This document shows positions 9,247 through 18,220 of a stretch of 64,000 nucleotides of DNA, one piece after another. The stretch's first letter is position 1. Each line of letters starts with the position of its first letter. Location of the stretch: NCBI RefSeq assembly GCF_001655055.1, contig NZ_LXEW01000010.1, positions 1-64,000 on the forward strand. Direction: 5' to 3'. Under the pieces are notes generated by a model. It did not search any database, was not told where the DNA came from, and worked only from the letters and a program-made list of their open reading frames with translations. This DNA comes from Providencia heimbachae ATCC 35613. Lineage in GTDB: Bacteria; Pseudomonadota; Gammaproteobacteria; Enterobacterales; Enterobacteriaceae. Both the position numbers and the translations under genes were made by a program.

Positions 9247-9843
9247 TTATTCAGTTAGGTAAGTTTGAACAGGTGCTGGGCCACCCGGGTACCCATATCC
9301 CCAGCCCCAAGGATGGTTATAATAGTACGGGTCGCCGTAGTATCCGTATCCCCAAGGCCCCGCAGGAGGCAATAGGACACTTTGCGCAATATTCCAGCGT
9401 TGGTATCCCGTCACATCAACAGTGACATATTTATAAGGAACTTGCCCTACTTTACCTTGCTGCTCACCAGTGATCTTACCGACTACCGTAACATAGCGAT
9501 TAGTAAAATCATTAGGTTCTAAGAAGCCATTCAAATAGGCGTAAATGCGCCCTATTGATGCTGAATTTAATTCAGGTGAAGCATCGTATTTATTGAGCGT
9601 CATGACTGAAATCTCCAGTCGTGTTTTTGTCGGCTCATTATAAACGGATAACACTTTCCCACCAAAACGCGCTTCCTGACCAATATACATTTCAGGCGCA
9701 TTTTGAACTGAGGTTAAATTATCTGTAGGGTTCTTTACCGTGCCCTGAATTGATGCAGGTATCGATACACAACCCGTTAGTGCTAATGCGCCTACAACTA
9801 AAATGCCTTTAAGCGCAGAGCGGTAGTTTAATTGAATTTTCAT
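9247..9843 (-). CDS. Slp/YeaY-family outer-membrane lipoprotein
   Basis: The protein has a signal peptide with the lipobox LTGC, giving lipidated Cys25, and a Slp-type domain (GTVKNPTDNLTSVQNAPEMYIGQ... GGKV). The family is enterobacterial outer-membrane lipoproteins (Slp, YeaY), whose role is unclear (stationary phase or starvation). At 198 residues it is slightly longer than YeaY because of a C-terminal tail rich in Gly, Tyr, Trp and Pro (residues about 159-193). In E. coli yeaY lies between tsaB and fadD. Here it follows tsaB but is separated from fadD by dbpA and dmsABC. Confidence 0.88.
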   Translation of the reverse strand: MKIQLNYRSALKGILVVGALALTGCVSIPASIQGTVKNPTDNLTSVQNAPEMYIGQEARFGGKVLSVYNEPTKTRLEISVMTLNKYDASPELNSASIGRIYAYLNGFLEPNDFTNRYVTVVGKITGEQQGKVGQVPYKYVTVDVTGYQRWNIAQSVLLPPAGPWGYGYYGDPYYYNHPWGWGYGYPGGPAPVQTYLTE

Positions 9844-10253
9844 TTACCACCTCCGATTAGCCATATTATAATTAGTTAATTAAAATAATAACACGAAATT
9901 AAAAAACCATAACATTATATGTTAAATAAACTCTCTATTAATTAAATCAAGTTATAAAGTAATAAATAGATTAATTGTTTAGTATGTTACAATTAACTTC
10001 TTTGAATGAATATCGTAAAGTGTACTTTATTATCATAATCATCTGAACTAAAAATATGCAGACGTGGTTTTAACTGAATTTTATTTATAAACAATTGATT
10101 TATATGTAAAATATAAAATCAAATACATCAAAAAACAATTAATAAACTTTATGGATTAAAAGATAAATGAATTCTGCTGGTATAAATATTTTTATTTTGG
10201 CAGAGTCGCTATTGATTAAAACAACAACCCTGCCCAGCATTGAACGTAAAAGA
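9844..10253. other. AT-rich intergenic region between tsaB and slp-like gene
   Basis: This 410-bp region holds no supported gene and presumably the slp promoter. I could not fix a promoter or operator. Short frames across it lack ribosome-binding sites. Confidence 0.5.
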
Positions 10254-10952
10254 CTACTCGCGACCCGGAAGCTTTTTCCACGTCACTTCATTGCGCAAAT
10301 ATGTCGGTTCCACCTCTTCAACAGCGATGACTTTACCTGCTTGCCAAAGTTGTAACGCAATAGGTAGCATGTCTTGTGCATCGGGTAATGTAACCTGACT
10401 ATCTGTAATGAATGATTGTTCAGCTAATAATTGAGGATATGCTTCCCAACCCGTACCTGCACAACCCCATTGACCCCTTAAGCTTGAAAATTTCGCTTTA
10501 AAATCATCGGGAATAAGGACGGCTTCGGTTTCTTCTCCCAACCAAAAACCCTGTTCATTACGTTGATATTGTGCACAATAAATTTCTGACATGCGTGCAT
10601 CAATAGCGACGAGTACGTTAGCTTGTCCGACTATACGAAATGCGCCTTGTGCCAAAGCCATCAGTGACGAAACACCTATCATTGGCAAGTTTGCACCTAA
10701 CGCTAACCCTTGGGAAATCCCCACACCAATCCGAACACCGGTAAAACTGCCCGGCCCTCGACCAAATGCAAGGGCATCTAATTGATTTAATTTCATTCCG
10801 GCTTCTGCCAGTACCTCTTCAACCATCGGCAATACTTTTTGAGTATGCTCCCGAGGCGAAATGGCAAAACGCGAAATAATTTCACCATCACACAAAAGTG
10901 CGACTGAACATGCTTCTGTTGCTGTATCAACAGCAAGAATACGACTCGACAT
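10254..10952 (-). CDS. tsaB: tRNA threonylcarbamoyladenosine biosynthesis protein TsaB
   Basis: TsaB is the scaffold partner of TsaD and TsaE in making t6A37 of ANN-decoding tRNAs. The ASKHA fold is recognisable from the N-terminal [16 protein letters not shown] and the [21 protein letters not shown] block. The 232 residues match the family (231 in E. coli). It lies between yoaA and the slp-like gene as in E. coli, 126 bp downstream of yoaA on the same strand. Confidence 0.95.
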   Translation of the reverse strand: MSSRILAVDTATEACSVALLCDGEIISRFAISPREHTQKVLPMVEEVLAEAGMKLNQLDALAFGRGPGSFTGVRIGVGISQGLALGANLPMIGVSSLMALAQGAFRIVGQANVLVAIDARMSEIYCAQYQRNEQGFWLGEETEAVLIPDDFKAKFSSLRGQWGCAGTGWEAYPQLLAEQSFITDSQVTLPDAQDMLPIALQLWQAGKVIAVEEVEPTYLRNEVTWKKLPGRE

Positions 10953-11078
10953 GCCTTAACTCCGGCAAATTAAAATTAATGATTTTTTGTTACCGCATCT
11001 AATGCAGTGACCTGAAAAATGACGGTTATAGTATCATAGACTCATCGTGTAATTGCAGAAAAACTAAAGTACTGAGAC

Positions 11079-13007
11079 TTAGCTTTCCTCACTCGCCGCT
11101 GCTGATCTTTTTGCTTCAAGGAATTCGATTGCTTTTGTTAAACTCCTCGTTCGAGGAGAGGGTGGCAAACTAGTCAAAAACACTTCACCATAAGGCCGCG
11201 TTACCAGTCGATTGTCACAAATGACAATAACACCATAATCACTGGTATCACGAATTAACCGCCCAACCCCTTGTTTTAATGTGATCACCGCATCGGGTAA
11301 TTGCACATCAACAAACGGGTCTCCACCTCGTAGTTCACAATCTTCAATTCTTGCTCGTAATAATGGATCATCGGGTGCAGTAAAGGGGAGTTTATCTATA
11401 ATCACACAGCTCAAGCGATCTCCCCTAACATCAACCCCTTCCCAAAAACTGCTTGTGGCTACTAACACCGCATTTCCCGCAGAAATAAACTGTGCAAGAA
11501 GTTTATTTTTGCTCATCTCCCCCTGCATTAATACCGGAAGCGTTAATGTCGCTTTAAATTCTTCCGCTAATTCACGCATCATCAGATGAGACGTACATAA
11601 AAAGAAGCAACGACCCCGATTTTTTTCAATCAATGGTCTCAGCATGGCAGCCAATTTCTGAGCACTACCTCGTTGGTTGGGTTCCGGAGCGAATCGTGGC
11701 ACACACAACAGTGTTTGGCTTTCATAATCAAACGGGCTGGCGAGTAACAATGTTTTGGCTGATACCAAACCAAGCCTATCCGTAAAGTGGCTCAATTTTT
11801 CGTTTACCGACAGTGTGGCAGAGGTGAATATCCAGCTCGCTGGCGTATTCGCGATCATTTCACTGAATTTATCTGCGACTGTTAATGGGGTCAGTGCTAA
11901 TAAAAAATGACGCCCATAACTTTCAAACCAATAGCTATAACCGGGGAGAGTGACATCCTTCAATCGATTAAGTCGGTTGCGATAAATCGTCACCCGTTCA
12001 AAAATAGAATCTAATGATTGCGAGCGCCCAAGCGAGGTTTTGATCACTTCATAGCAAAGCTCTAGTGCATCATCCAATAGGGTCAAAGCACGCTGGACGA
12101 CGGGAAGTTTGAATAGATCACGCAGATTACCGCGAAAACTGTTTTCACCTAAGTTGATCCTAAAATCAAGGGTACTCTGCGTTAGCCTATCGGCACTTTT
12201 TTGTAATTGAACTTGGTCTTTTAATTCAGTCCGATAGGTAATTATCATATCACGAGCGAGATCAAGTAGTTGCCTGCTACTCAGTTGCTGCCCAAAGTAT
12301 TGGCTCGCAATATCCGGTATTTGATGAGCTTCATCGAAAATCATGACATCAGCTTGTGGGATCAATTCACCAAATCCGGTATCTTTAACCACTCTGTCCG
12401 CCATAAATAAATGGTGATTAACCACCACGATATCTGCTTCTAATGCTTTTCGACGCGCCTTTAAAACGAAACATTCTTTATATCTAGGGCAATCACTGCC
12501 CAAGCAATTGTCATTGGTACTGGTTACCATGGGCCATACTGTGCTGTCTTCTGCAATATCATGGCAAGTACTAATGTCCCCAAGCTCAGACTCCATCGAC
12601 CAACTTCGTAATCGTACCACTGCGGAGAGAATTTCAGGTTCGAGACTTCCCCCGCCAAGAGATTGTTGATCGAGCCGTTCAAGACACAGGTAATTTGAAC
12701 GCCCTTTCAATAAAGCCGTGCGCCCAGTGTAATTCATTGCCTCTATAATGGTAGGAAGGTCACGATGATATAGTTGATCTTGCAGCGCTTTCGACCCCGT
12801 CGAGACAATGATTTTTTTCCCCGAACGCAATGCTGGAACAAGGTAAGCATAGGTTTTACCCGTACCTGTTCCTGCTTCAGCTACCAATACGTTTTGCTCA
12901 TCGATTGACTCAGTGACGGCATTGGACATGGTAACCTGCGCAGCACGAGGTTGGAAACCGGGAATTGTTCTAGCCAGAAAGCCATCAGATGAAAAATCGT
13001 CGTGCAC
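11079..13007 (-). CDS. yoaA: DinG/XPD-like ATP-dependent helicase YoaA
   Basis: YoaA is an XPD/DinG-family iron-sulfur superfamily 2 helicase. In E. coli it works with the polymerase III chi subunit in replication-fork repair. Motifs seen are Walker A AEAGTGTGKT, the cluster cysteines around CLGSDCPRYKECF, DEAH in MIFDEAHQIPD, and the C-terminal VGRLIRDTSDYG. The GTG at 13005-13007 gives MHDDFSSDGFL, which aligns with the E. coli start MTDDFAPDG (642 against 636 residues). An adjacent GTG at 13010 and another at 13046 are also in frame. AGG at about 13017 is the only candidate ribosome-binding sequence. It is divergent from ridA. Confidence 0.92.
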   Translation of the reverse strand: MHDDFSSDGFLARTIPGFQPRAAQVTMSNAVTESIDEQNVLVAEAGTGTGKTYAYLVPALRSGKKIIVSTGSKALQDQLYHRDLPTIIEAMNYTGRTALLKGRSNYLCLERLDQQSLGGGSLEPEILSAVVRLRSWSMESELGDISTCHDIAEDSTVWPMVTSTNDNCLGSDCPRYKECFVLKARRKALEADIVVVNHHLFMADRVVKDTGFGELIPQADVMIFDEAHQIPDIASQYFGQQLSSRQLLDLARDMIITYRTELKDQVQLQKSADRLTQSTLDFRINLGENSFRGNLRDLFKLPVVQRALTLLDDALELCYEVIKTSLGRSQSLDSIFERVTIYRNRLNRLKDVTLPGYSYWFESYGRHFLLALTPLTVADKFSEMIANTPASWIFTSATLSVNEKLSHFTDRLGLVSAKTLLLASPFDYESQTLLCVPRFAPEPNQRGSAQKLAAMLRPLIEKNRGRCFFLCTSHLMMRELAEEFKATLTLPVLMQGEMSKNKLLAQFISAGNAVLVATSSFWEGVDVRGDRLSCVIIDKLPFTAPDDPLLRARIEDCELRGGDPFVDVQLPDAVITLKQGVGRLIRDTSDYGVIVICDNRLVTRPYGEVFLTSLPPSPRTRSLTKAIEFLEAKRSAAASEES

Positions 13008-13159
13008 CACAGAACCTGTTAATTTAACAATAAAGAAGTCGCTCACTTTACCATGAGTTCGCTATAGCTGCTGCGCTAATTACGCTTCATTTCGAGAAGC
13101 TATATTCATCAACTCGACAAACTGATATTCTTACTCTGCATTAATTATAAGGAATAATC

Positions 13160-13507
13160 ATGACTATTAAACGTATTGACCCTGATAACCGTTGGTCTGA
13201 AGCCGTTATTCACAACGATGTTATTTACTACACCAGCGTCCCAGAAAATTTAGATGCCGATATTATCGCACAAACGACAAATACTTTAGCTGCCATTGAT
13301 ATCATGCTAGAACGTGTTGGTTCTGATAAGAGTAAAATCTTAGATGCCACTATTTTTCTTGCTGATAAAGCGGATTTTGCGGGTATGAACCAAGCATGGG
13401 ATGCATGGGTTGTCGCAGGAAGTGCACCCGTGCGCTGTACGGTCGAAGCCACATTGATGAAGCCCGAATATAAAGTTGAAATCAAAATCGTTGCAGCAGT
13501 TAAATAG
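13160..13507 (+). CDS. RidA family protein (YoaB-like)
   Basis: This 115-residue protein belongs to the YjgF/RidA superfamily of small trimeric deaminases and imine hydrolases. The YoaB-like start MTIKRIDPDNRWSEAVIHN and the C-terminal catalytic-region arginine (APVRCTVEATLMKPEYKVEI) are visible. AAGGAATA lies 6 nt before the ATG. It is divergent from yoaA, as yoaB is in E. coli. The substrate is unknown. Confidence 0.9.
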   Translation: MTIKRIDPDNRWSEAVIHNDVIYYTSVPENLDADIIAQTTNTLAAIDIMLERVGSDKSKILDATIFLADKADFAGMNQAWDAWVVAGSAPVRCTVEATLMKPEYKVEIKIVAAVK

Positions 13508-13563
13508 CTTTATAATCAAACTGTCATTCAAATTTTAGCACTTAACTTCCAGCCCTTACATTC

Positions 13564-13793
13564 TAGCCCTAAATAGTTCAAGTTATGGCTAGGCGGCAAG
13601 CAAATGAGACCCTAGAAACATACACAAGTATGTGACTAGGGCGAATGAGCGCAGCCAACAACGCCATAACTTGAAATATAACGGGCTTATAGCTAGGCGG
13701 CAAGCAAATGAGACCCTAGGAACATACACAAGTATGTGACTAGGGCGAATGAGTGCAGCCAACAACGCCATAACTTGAAATATAACGGGCTAA
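13564..13793. repeat. Tandem ERIC elements, two near-identical 104-bp units
   Basis: The region is an ERIC-like palindromic element. The left arm begins TAGCCC near 13564, the core is CATACACAAGTATG, and the right arm ends ATAACGGGCTA. A second unit begins 104 bp later. The two units, starting CTAGGCGG at 13589 and 13693, differ at only two positions. The second copy lacks its own left arm. The repeat lies between the convergent ridA and mdtI, the usual intergenic setting for ERICs. Confidence 0.9.
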
Positions 13794-13802
13794 TATGACG
13801 GA

Positions 13803-14135
13803 TTAAGACATCTTAATAAGTACCATCCCCGCTAACAGCAGAACAATGCCTCCCCAACCTTTATAATTGAGACGTTGGTTGAATAAAATCCAACCTGCGG
13901 CGACTGTTGCGATGATACCGAAGGCTCCCCATAATGCATAAGCAATTGATAATTCGATGCCTTTTACAGCTTGTGCCAATGCACTAAATGCACCTAACAC
14001 TGCGACTAACGAGAGGATACCTAACCAATAGCGTTTGAATCCATTCGACATTTTTAAAAAAATGTTCGCTAAAATTTCTAATACAACCGCTAAAACTAAA
14101 AACGCAGCGTGCCACCATTCAAATTGACTGGTCAT
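13803..14135 (-). CDS. mdtI: Spermidine export protein MdtI (SMR family)
   Basis: MdtI is one half of the heteromeric MdtJI small-multidrug-resistance exporter, which excretes spermidine across the inner membrane. The 110 residues form four hydrophobic helices. The conserved membrane-embedded Glu is in [18 protein letters not shown], and the SMR signature [11 protein letters not shown] follows. The start lies 2 nt after the mdtJ stop, so the two are translated together. Confidence 0.94.
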   Translation of the reverse strand: MTSQFEWWHAAFLVLAVVLEILANIFLKMSNGFKRYWLGILSLVAVLGAFSALAQAVKGIELSIAYALWGAFGIIATVAAGWILFNQRLNYKGWGGIVLLLAGMVLIKMS

Positions 14136-14137
14136 GA

Positions 14138-14566
14138 TTACGCCTCCGATTTAGCTTCACTACGTGCTAAAGCGCCTGATTTTGCAACGTTGACTGCATG
14201 CTCTGCGACTTGTTTTACTTTTTGAGCAGACTGACGAACTGTCGCTTTTTTGGTACCTGATTTAATCAGACCAATACCGGTGATTAATAGCACTAATCCA
14301 CCGATTTTCATCGGTGATAACGACTCACCGAACCACATCACGCTAAAAGTGGTGATAAATAAAATACCAATTCCTTCCCACAAAGCATAAGCAACGCCAA
14401 GTGCAACTTTTTTTACAGCAATCGCTAATAGTACATAGGATGTTGCAATCATCACATACATCACTGCCATACCGGTGAAATCACCGCTGACACTGGCATG
14501 CTTCATTGATAATGTACCAATAACCTCGGTAACAATAGCTAATGCTAAAAATATCCAATAAATCAT
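14138..14566 (-). CDS. mdtJ: Spermidine export protein MdtJ (SMR family)
   Basis: MdtJ is the partner of MdtI. The four-helix SMR core has Glu in [25 protein letters not shown] and the motif [13 protein letters not shown] start it at 14566 because GAGG lies 9-12 nt upstream and the protein then opens MIYWIF as the family does. An in-frame codon ten residues earlier adds nothing homologous. The protein has 142 residues, about 20 longer than E. coli MdtJ, owing to a basic, alanine-rich C-terminal tail after GTKKATVRQ. Confidence 0.93.
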   Translation of the reverse strand: MIYWIFLALAIVTEVIGTLSMKHASVSGDFTGMAVMYVMIATSYVLLAIAVKKVALGVAYALWEGIGILFITTFSVMWFGESLSPMKIGGLVLLITGIGLIKSGTKKATVRQSAQKVKQVAEHAVNVAKSGALARSEAKSEA

Positions 14567-15213
14567 TATATAGTTCCTCAAAGCACAACTGTACATTAGG
14601 CTGTTTTTTATACAGACAAAACTGACAATTAAGTGAGTTTGCTAACCGCACAGTTGTTAATATATTCAATTGATAACAACGGGTTGCTGATTTTATTCAG
14701 CGGAATGAATATCAGAGAGAGACGCTATAATGCACCGCACCAGTAGTGTTCACTGGACAGGATAGCTGAAAGGAAAAGCTTGTGTGTCGTTCTTTTTTGG
14801 GACTTGCTGATCTTGCCGCTAGTTGAGCTAAGCATGATATCTTATTCATTTCATCAGATGGACATCCACCCAATTTACTCCGAACCCTCATGTGAATTAT
14901 TGATTACACGTTACTTTTATCATGCATTTTTCATTAAGTCAATGAATACAAACATCTTTTATATTGAACGGAATATTGCATAATTATTCATTAATATGCT
15001 AACTAACCCTTTAGCATTCAGGTATGCCTCGAATAACCAACCAGTATAGATACATTTTTTCCTCGAATAATTGTGCGAAAAAAAATATATTTCCCCTTTT
15101 TTATTCTTTAAAAGCCGACGAGATCGCGAATCTATTGATTAACATTGACAACCTTCGCCAACAAGATTCTTATAGTGTAATACCTCTGTAACGCCTGTAA
15201 GTAAGAGAGATCA
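14567..15213. other. Divergent intergenic region between mdtJ and pdxK
   Basis: No confident gene lies in this 647-bp region. It contains a TATAAT at 14726-14731 and an imperfect palindrome CCAGT-N7-ACTGG at 14740-14756. A 67-codon frame on the plus strand begins with TTG at 14780 after AAAGGA; it has no recognisable similarity. A TTGACA at 15145-15150 could be the -35 of pdxK, but no well-spaced -10 follows. Confidence 0.4.
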
Positions 15214-16062
15214 ATGGATACATTTAACCTTACCTCTAACAGTTTTCAAAATGCTGCCGATGCCACTCCCCTTCTCTATGATGTTGTGTCAATTCAATCA
15301 CAAGTGGTCTATGGCAGCGTGGGCAATAGTATTGCCGTTCCCGCTTTAACAAAACAAGGTTTGCGTGTCGCCGCCGTTCCCACCGTTGTATTAAGTAATA
15401 CCCCACATTATTCAACTTGTTATGGTGGCGAACTCCCAGGCGAATGGTTTCGTGGTTACTTAAAAGGTTTTGTGGAACGCGGCAGTTTAAATTCGGTTAA
15501 AGCCATTTTAACGGGTTATTTAGGATCGAAAGAAAAAGCGCAAGATTTAGCTAATTGGCTCTCTTCTGTGCGCCAATTACACCCAAACATTCCTGTCATT
15601 GTTGACCCTGTCATGGGGGATGAAGATAGCGGGTTTTATATTCCACCTGAGATTGCGGCGGTTTATCGTGATGAAGTTTTACCGTTAGCGACGGGTATTA
15701 TCCCTAATCGGTTTGAATTAACCACATTAAGCGGTCAGGAAATTGAGAACTTAGAGGATGCGGTAAACGCGGCGCGATCATTGTTAAAAGGCAATACTCA
15801 GTGGGTCATTATTACCAGTGCATTTCAGCCTGATGATGACAGCATTGAAGTGGTTTGCGTCACTCATCATGATGTAGCTGTTATTCGCCACAAACGTTAT
15901 CCCGTCACCCCAAAAGGAACTGGCGATTTATTTGGTGCAGAATTAACCGCTCAACTCCTTGCGGGTTTATCTGTGCCTGATGCAGCTAAAATGGCTTGCT
16001 TACGCATCGAGCAAGGGATTATTCATATGGCGGCAACGGGACGCAGCGAGTTAGTCATCTAA
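15214..16062 (+). CDS. pdxK: Pyridoxine/pyridoxal/pyridoxamine kinase
   Basis: PdxK phosphorylates vitamin B6 vitamers with ATP in the salvage pathway. Ribokinase-fold features are present: SIQSQVVYGSVGNSIAVPAL near the N-terminus, VPTVVLSNTPHYST, VDPVMGDEDSG, and the catalytic GTGDLF motif. The 282 residues, the N-terminal extension and overall similarity point to PdxK (283 in E. coli) rather than PdxY. An AAGTAAGAGAG purine tract precedes the ATG. Confidence 0.93.
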   Translation: MDTFNLTSNSFQNAADATPLLYDVVSIQSQVVYGSVGNSIAVPALTKQGLRVAAVPTVVLSNTPHYSTCYGGELPGEWFRGYLKGFVERGSLNSVKAILTGYLGSKEKAQDLANWLSSVRQLHPNIPVIVDPVMGDEDSGFYIPPEIAAVYRDEVLPLATGIIPNRFELTTLSGQEIENLEDAVNAARSLLKGNTQWVIITSAFQPDDDSIEVVCVTHHDVAVIRHKRYPVTPKGTGDLFGAELTAQLLAGLSVPDAAKMACLRIEQGIIHMAATGRSELVI

Positions 16063-16070
16063 ATAAAAAA

Positions 16071-16103
16071 ATACCCCAATGTTATCATTCTACATTGGGG
16101 TAT
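16071..16103. terminator. Terminator between convergent pdxK and zwf
   Basis: A 12-bp perfect stem (ATACCCCAATGT / ACATTGGGGTAT) lies between the convergent genes. The minus-strand exit has a run of seven U, so it is strongest for zwf. It can also act for pdxK. Confidence 0.9.
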
Positions 16104-16152
16104 ATATTGCGTTATATGCTTGTGCAATTAAATGCTAGTGCACTGCAATAAA

Positions 16153-17628
16153 TTACTCAAACTCATTCCAAGCTCGGCCATCTCTGGCAATCATGGCAAC
16201 AGAAGCAATTGGCCCCCATGTACCGGCTTGATACGGTTTTGGTGCATCGTTATCCATCGCCCATGCTTCCATAATAGAGTCGACGAATTTCCATGCTTCT
16301 TCGACTTCATCACGACGCACAAACAGTGCTTGAATACCGCGCATCGCCTCAAGTAACAAACGCTCGTAGGCATCGGCAAGATGAGTTTGATTAAACGTTT
16401 CAGAGAAACTTAAGTCGAGTTTAGTGGTTTGCAAGCGGTGCTTATGATCAAGCCCCGGTGCTTTATTCATAATCTCGATGTCAATTCCTTCATCAGGCTG
16501 CAAGCGGATGGTTAATTTATTTTGCGGCAAATCCTGATAACTTTCAGAGAAAATATTCAAAGCAGGCTTTTTAAAATAGACGACGACTTCAGAGCATTTT
16601 GCTGGCAGGCGTTTCCCTGTACGCAGGTAGAATGGAACACCTGCCCAGCGCCAGTCATCAATATCAACTCGCAAAGCAACAAAAGATTCTGTCATGCTCT
16701 GCTTGTTAGCCCCTTCTTCCTCAAGATAGCCCGGTACTTTTTTACCCTGTACAAAACCAGCTGTGTACTGGCCACGAACCGCCTTTTCACGCACGTTAGT
16801 ATGATCAATGCGACGCAGTGAGCGTAGTACTTTTACCTTTTCATCACGAATACGGTCAGTGGTCAAATCCGCAGGCGGTGACATGGCAATCATGGTCAAA
16901 ATTTGTAATAAGTGGTTTTGTATCATATCGCGCATTTGGCCAGCTTGGTCGAAATAGCCCCAACGCCCTTCAATCCCCACTTCTTCTGCAACCGTGATTT
17001 GTACATGATCAATCGTACGGTTGTCCCAGTTATTAATAAACAGGGAATTAGCAAAACGTAATGCTAATAGATTTAACACTGTTTCTTTACCGAGATAGTG
17101 GTCAATACGGTAAACTTGGCTTTCATCGAAGTATTTAGCCACTTCATTATTAATTTCTTGAGAAGAGGCTAAATCCGTTCCGAGCGGTTTTTCCATGACG
17201 ACACGGTTTGGCTTTTTATTTAGTTTTGCATGACCAAGCCCATGACAAACTGCACCGAAAGTATTTGGCGGCATTGCAAAATAGTGAATCGCAGGATGGC
17301 AATCCTGTTTCAGCATTTCACCAAGACGAACAAAGTTTTCAGTTTCATTGACATCTAAGTTACAGAAATCCAAGCGTGCGCTTAATTTTTCCCAAAGGGT
17401 TGAGTCGAGTTGCTCTTTTAAAAATTCATTGAGTGCATTTTTAACGAATTCAACATAATCGCTCTGGCTCCACTGCGCTCGACCCACACCAATAATGCGT
17501 GTATCAGGGTGGATATAGCCTGCTTTTTCTAATTGGTATAAAGAAGGAAGCAATTTACGACGAGCAAGGTCTCCCTTGGTGCCGAAAATAATCAAGTCAC
17601 AAGCTTGAGCAGCATTGTTTACCGCCAT
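16153..17628 (-). CDS. zwf: Glucose-6-phosphate 1-dehydrogenase
   Basis: Zwf catalyses the NADP-dependent first step of the oxidative pentose phosphate and Entner-Doudoroff routes. The Rossmann motif is IIFGTKGDLARRKL, and the substrate and catalytic block is YRIDHYLGKETV. The ATG at 17628 gives MAVNNAAQACDL and 491 residues, identical in length to E. coli Zwf. GAGGAGAACC lies immediately upstream. It is divergent from hexR, and a palindrome-ended element lies 28 bp before the start. Confidence 0.97.
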   Translation of the reverse strand: MAVNNAAQACDLIIFGTKGDLARRKLLPSLYQLEKAGYIHPDTRIIGVGRAQWSQSDYVEFVKNALNEFLKEQLDSTLWEKLSARLDFCNLDVNETENFVRLGEMLKQDCHPAIHYFAMPPNTFGAVCHGLGHAKLNKKPNRVVMEKPLGTDLASSQEINNEVAKYFDESQVYRIDHYLGKETVLNLLALRFANSLFINNWDNRTIDHVQITVAEEVGIEGRWGYFDQAGQMRDMIQNHLLQILTMIAMSPPADLTTDRIRDEKVKVLRSLRRIDHTNVREKAVRGQYTAGFVQGKKVPGYLEEEGANKQSMTESFVALRVDIDDWRWAGVPFYLRTGKRLPAKCSEVVVYFKKPALNIFSESYQDLPQNKLTIRLQPDEGIDIEIMNKAPGLDHKHRLQTTKLDLSFSETFNQTHLADAYERLLLEAMRGIQALFVRRDEVEEAWKFVDSIMEAWAMDNDAPKPYQAGTWGPIASVAMIARDGRAWNEFE

Positions 17629-17655
17629 ATTGGTTCTCCTCAATTTGCGGAACTT

Positions 17656-17798
17656 AGAGCCTATCCCATTAGGCTGAATATGATAGCTAAATTAGATATT
17701 AGTAATAGAAAGAAACCGTGCACCTTAGTGCAAAACAAGGTTTCGAGCTGTTAGTTAGTCAATATAGCGTATTAAAGTAGCCTAATGGGATAGGCTCT
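17656..17798. repeat. Miniature palindrome-ended element (MITE-like) in zwf upstream region
   Basis: A 20-bp perfect inverted repeat (AGAGCCTATCCCATTAGGCT at 17656-17675 and its complement at 17779-17798) bounds a 143-bp element with no coding capacity. Nested inner repeats occur: GAAACC 17712-17717 with GGTTTC 17739-17744, and TGCAC 17719-17723 with GTGCA 17728-17732. The RNA could therefore fold extensively. No second copy was seen here and no clear target duplication flanks it. I cannot name the family. Confidence 0.65.
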
Positions 17799-17989
17799 TA
17801 TTATAATTTTGTTAAAAAGTAACCTTTTGTTCCGCTAATGTACCTTTTTGCAAGTGCTCAGTAAATGTTGATGATGCTGATCACAGTTTTTATGCTGAAA
17901 AAAACAACAGGTCATCAGTTATTTCGCCTGTTTATATTTCAAATCATTCAATTCTTATTGTTGAGTATAGACTGAATGGAGCCAGCATT

Positions 17990-18004
17990 TGTAATAAAAC
18001 CACA
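17990..18004. promoter_or_regulatory. Possible HexR operator
   Basis: TGTAATAAAACCACA matches the published gammaproteobacterial HexR consensus TGTAATTAAATTACA at 12 of 15 positions. It lies between zwf and hexR, known HexR targets in related bacteria. The match is imperfect in the right half. Confidence 0.45.
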
Positions 18005-18220
18005 AAATAGGTTATCTGCTTACCGTCATGAAAGTTAGATACGGGTCAAACTTTCATAAAAAAATAGCTATTTCCCACCGACATTTAGGTAAGTTACAAC
18101 GCACACATAGTATATTTTGAATTCAGTTACTGCCCCATAACGAATAATCAATACATTAATGACAGGATATCGTGATGGCAGAAAAATTTCTCCTTTCGAT
18201 GAAATAGGCACTTTCGTTAT

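Larger units (their letters stand above)
17629..18220. other. zwf-hexR divergent control region
   Basis: This 592-bp region has no gene. It contains the 143-bp inverted-repeat element next to zwf and a HexR-like palindrome at 17990-18004. The remainder is AT-rich. Confidence 0.6.

Noticed and set aside
13564-13793. Tandem repeats that might be a CRISPR array
   Set aside because: Two 104-bp near-identical units without unique spacers, and ERIC sequence features; no cas genes nearby.
14780-14983. 67-codon frame in the mdtJ-pdxK spacer as a gene
   Set aside because: TTG start, no recognisable similarity and biased composition; mentioned only as a low-interest finding.
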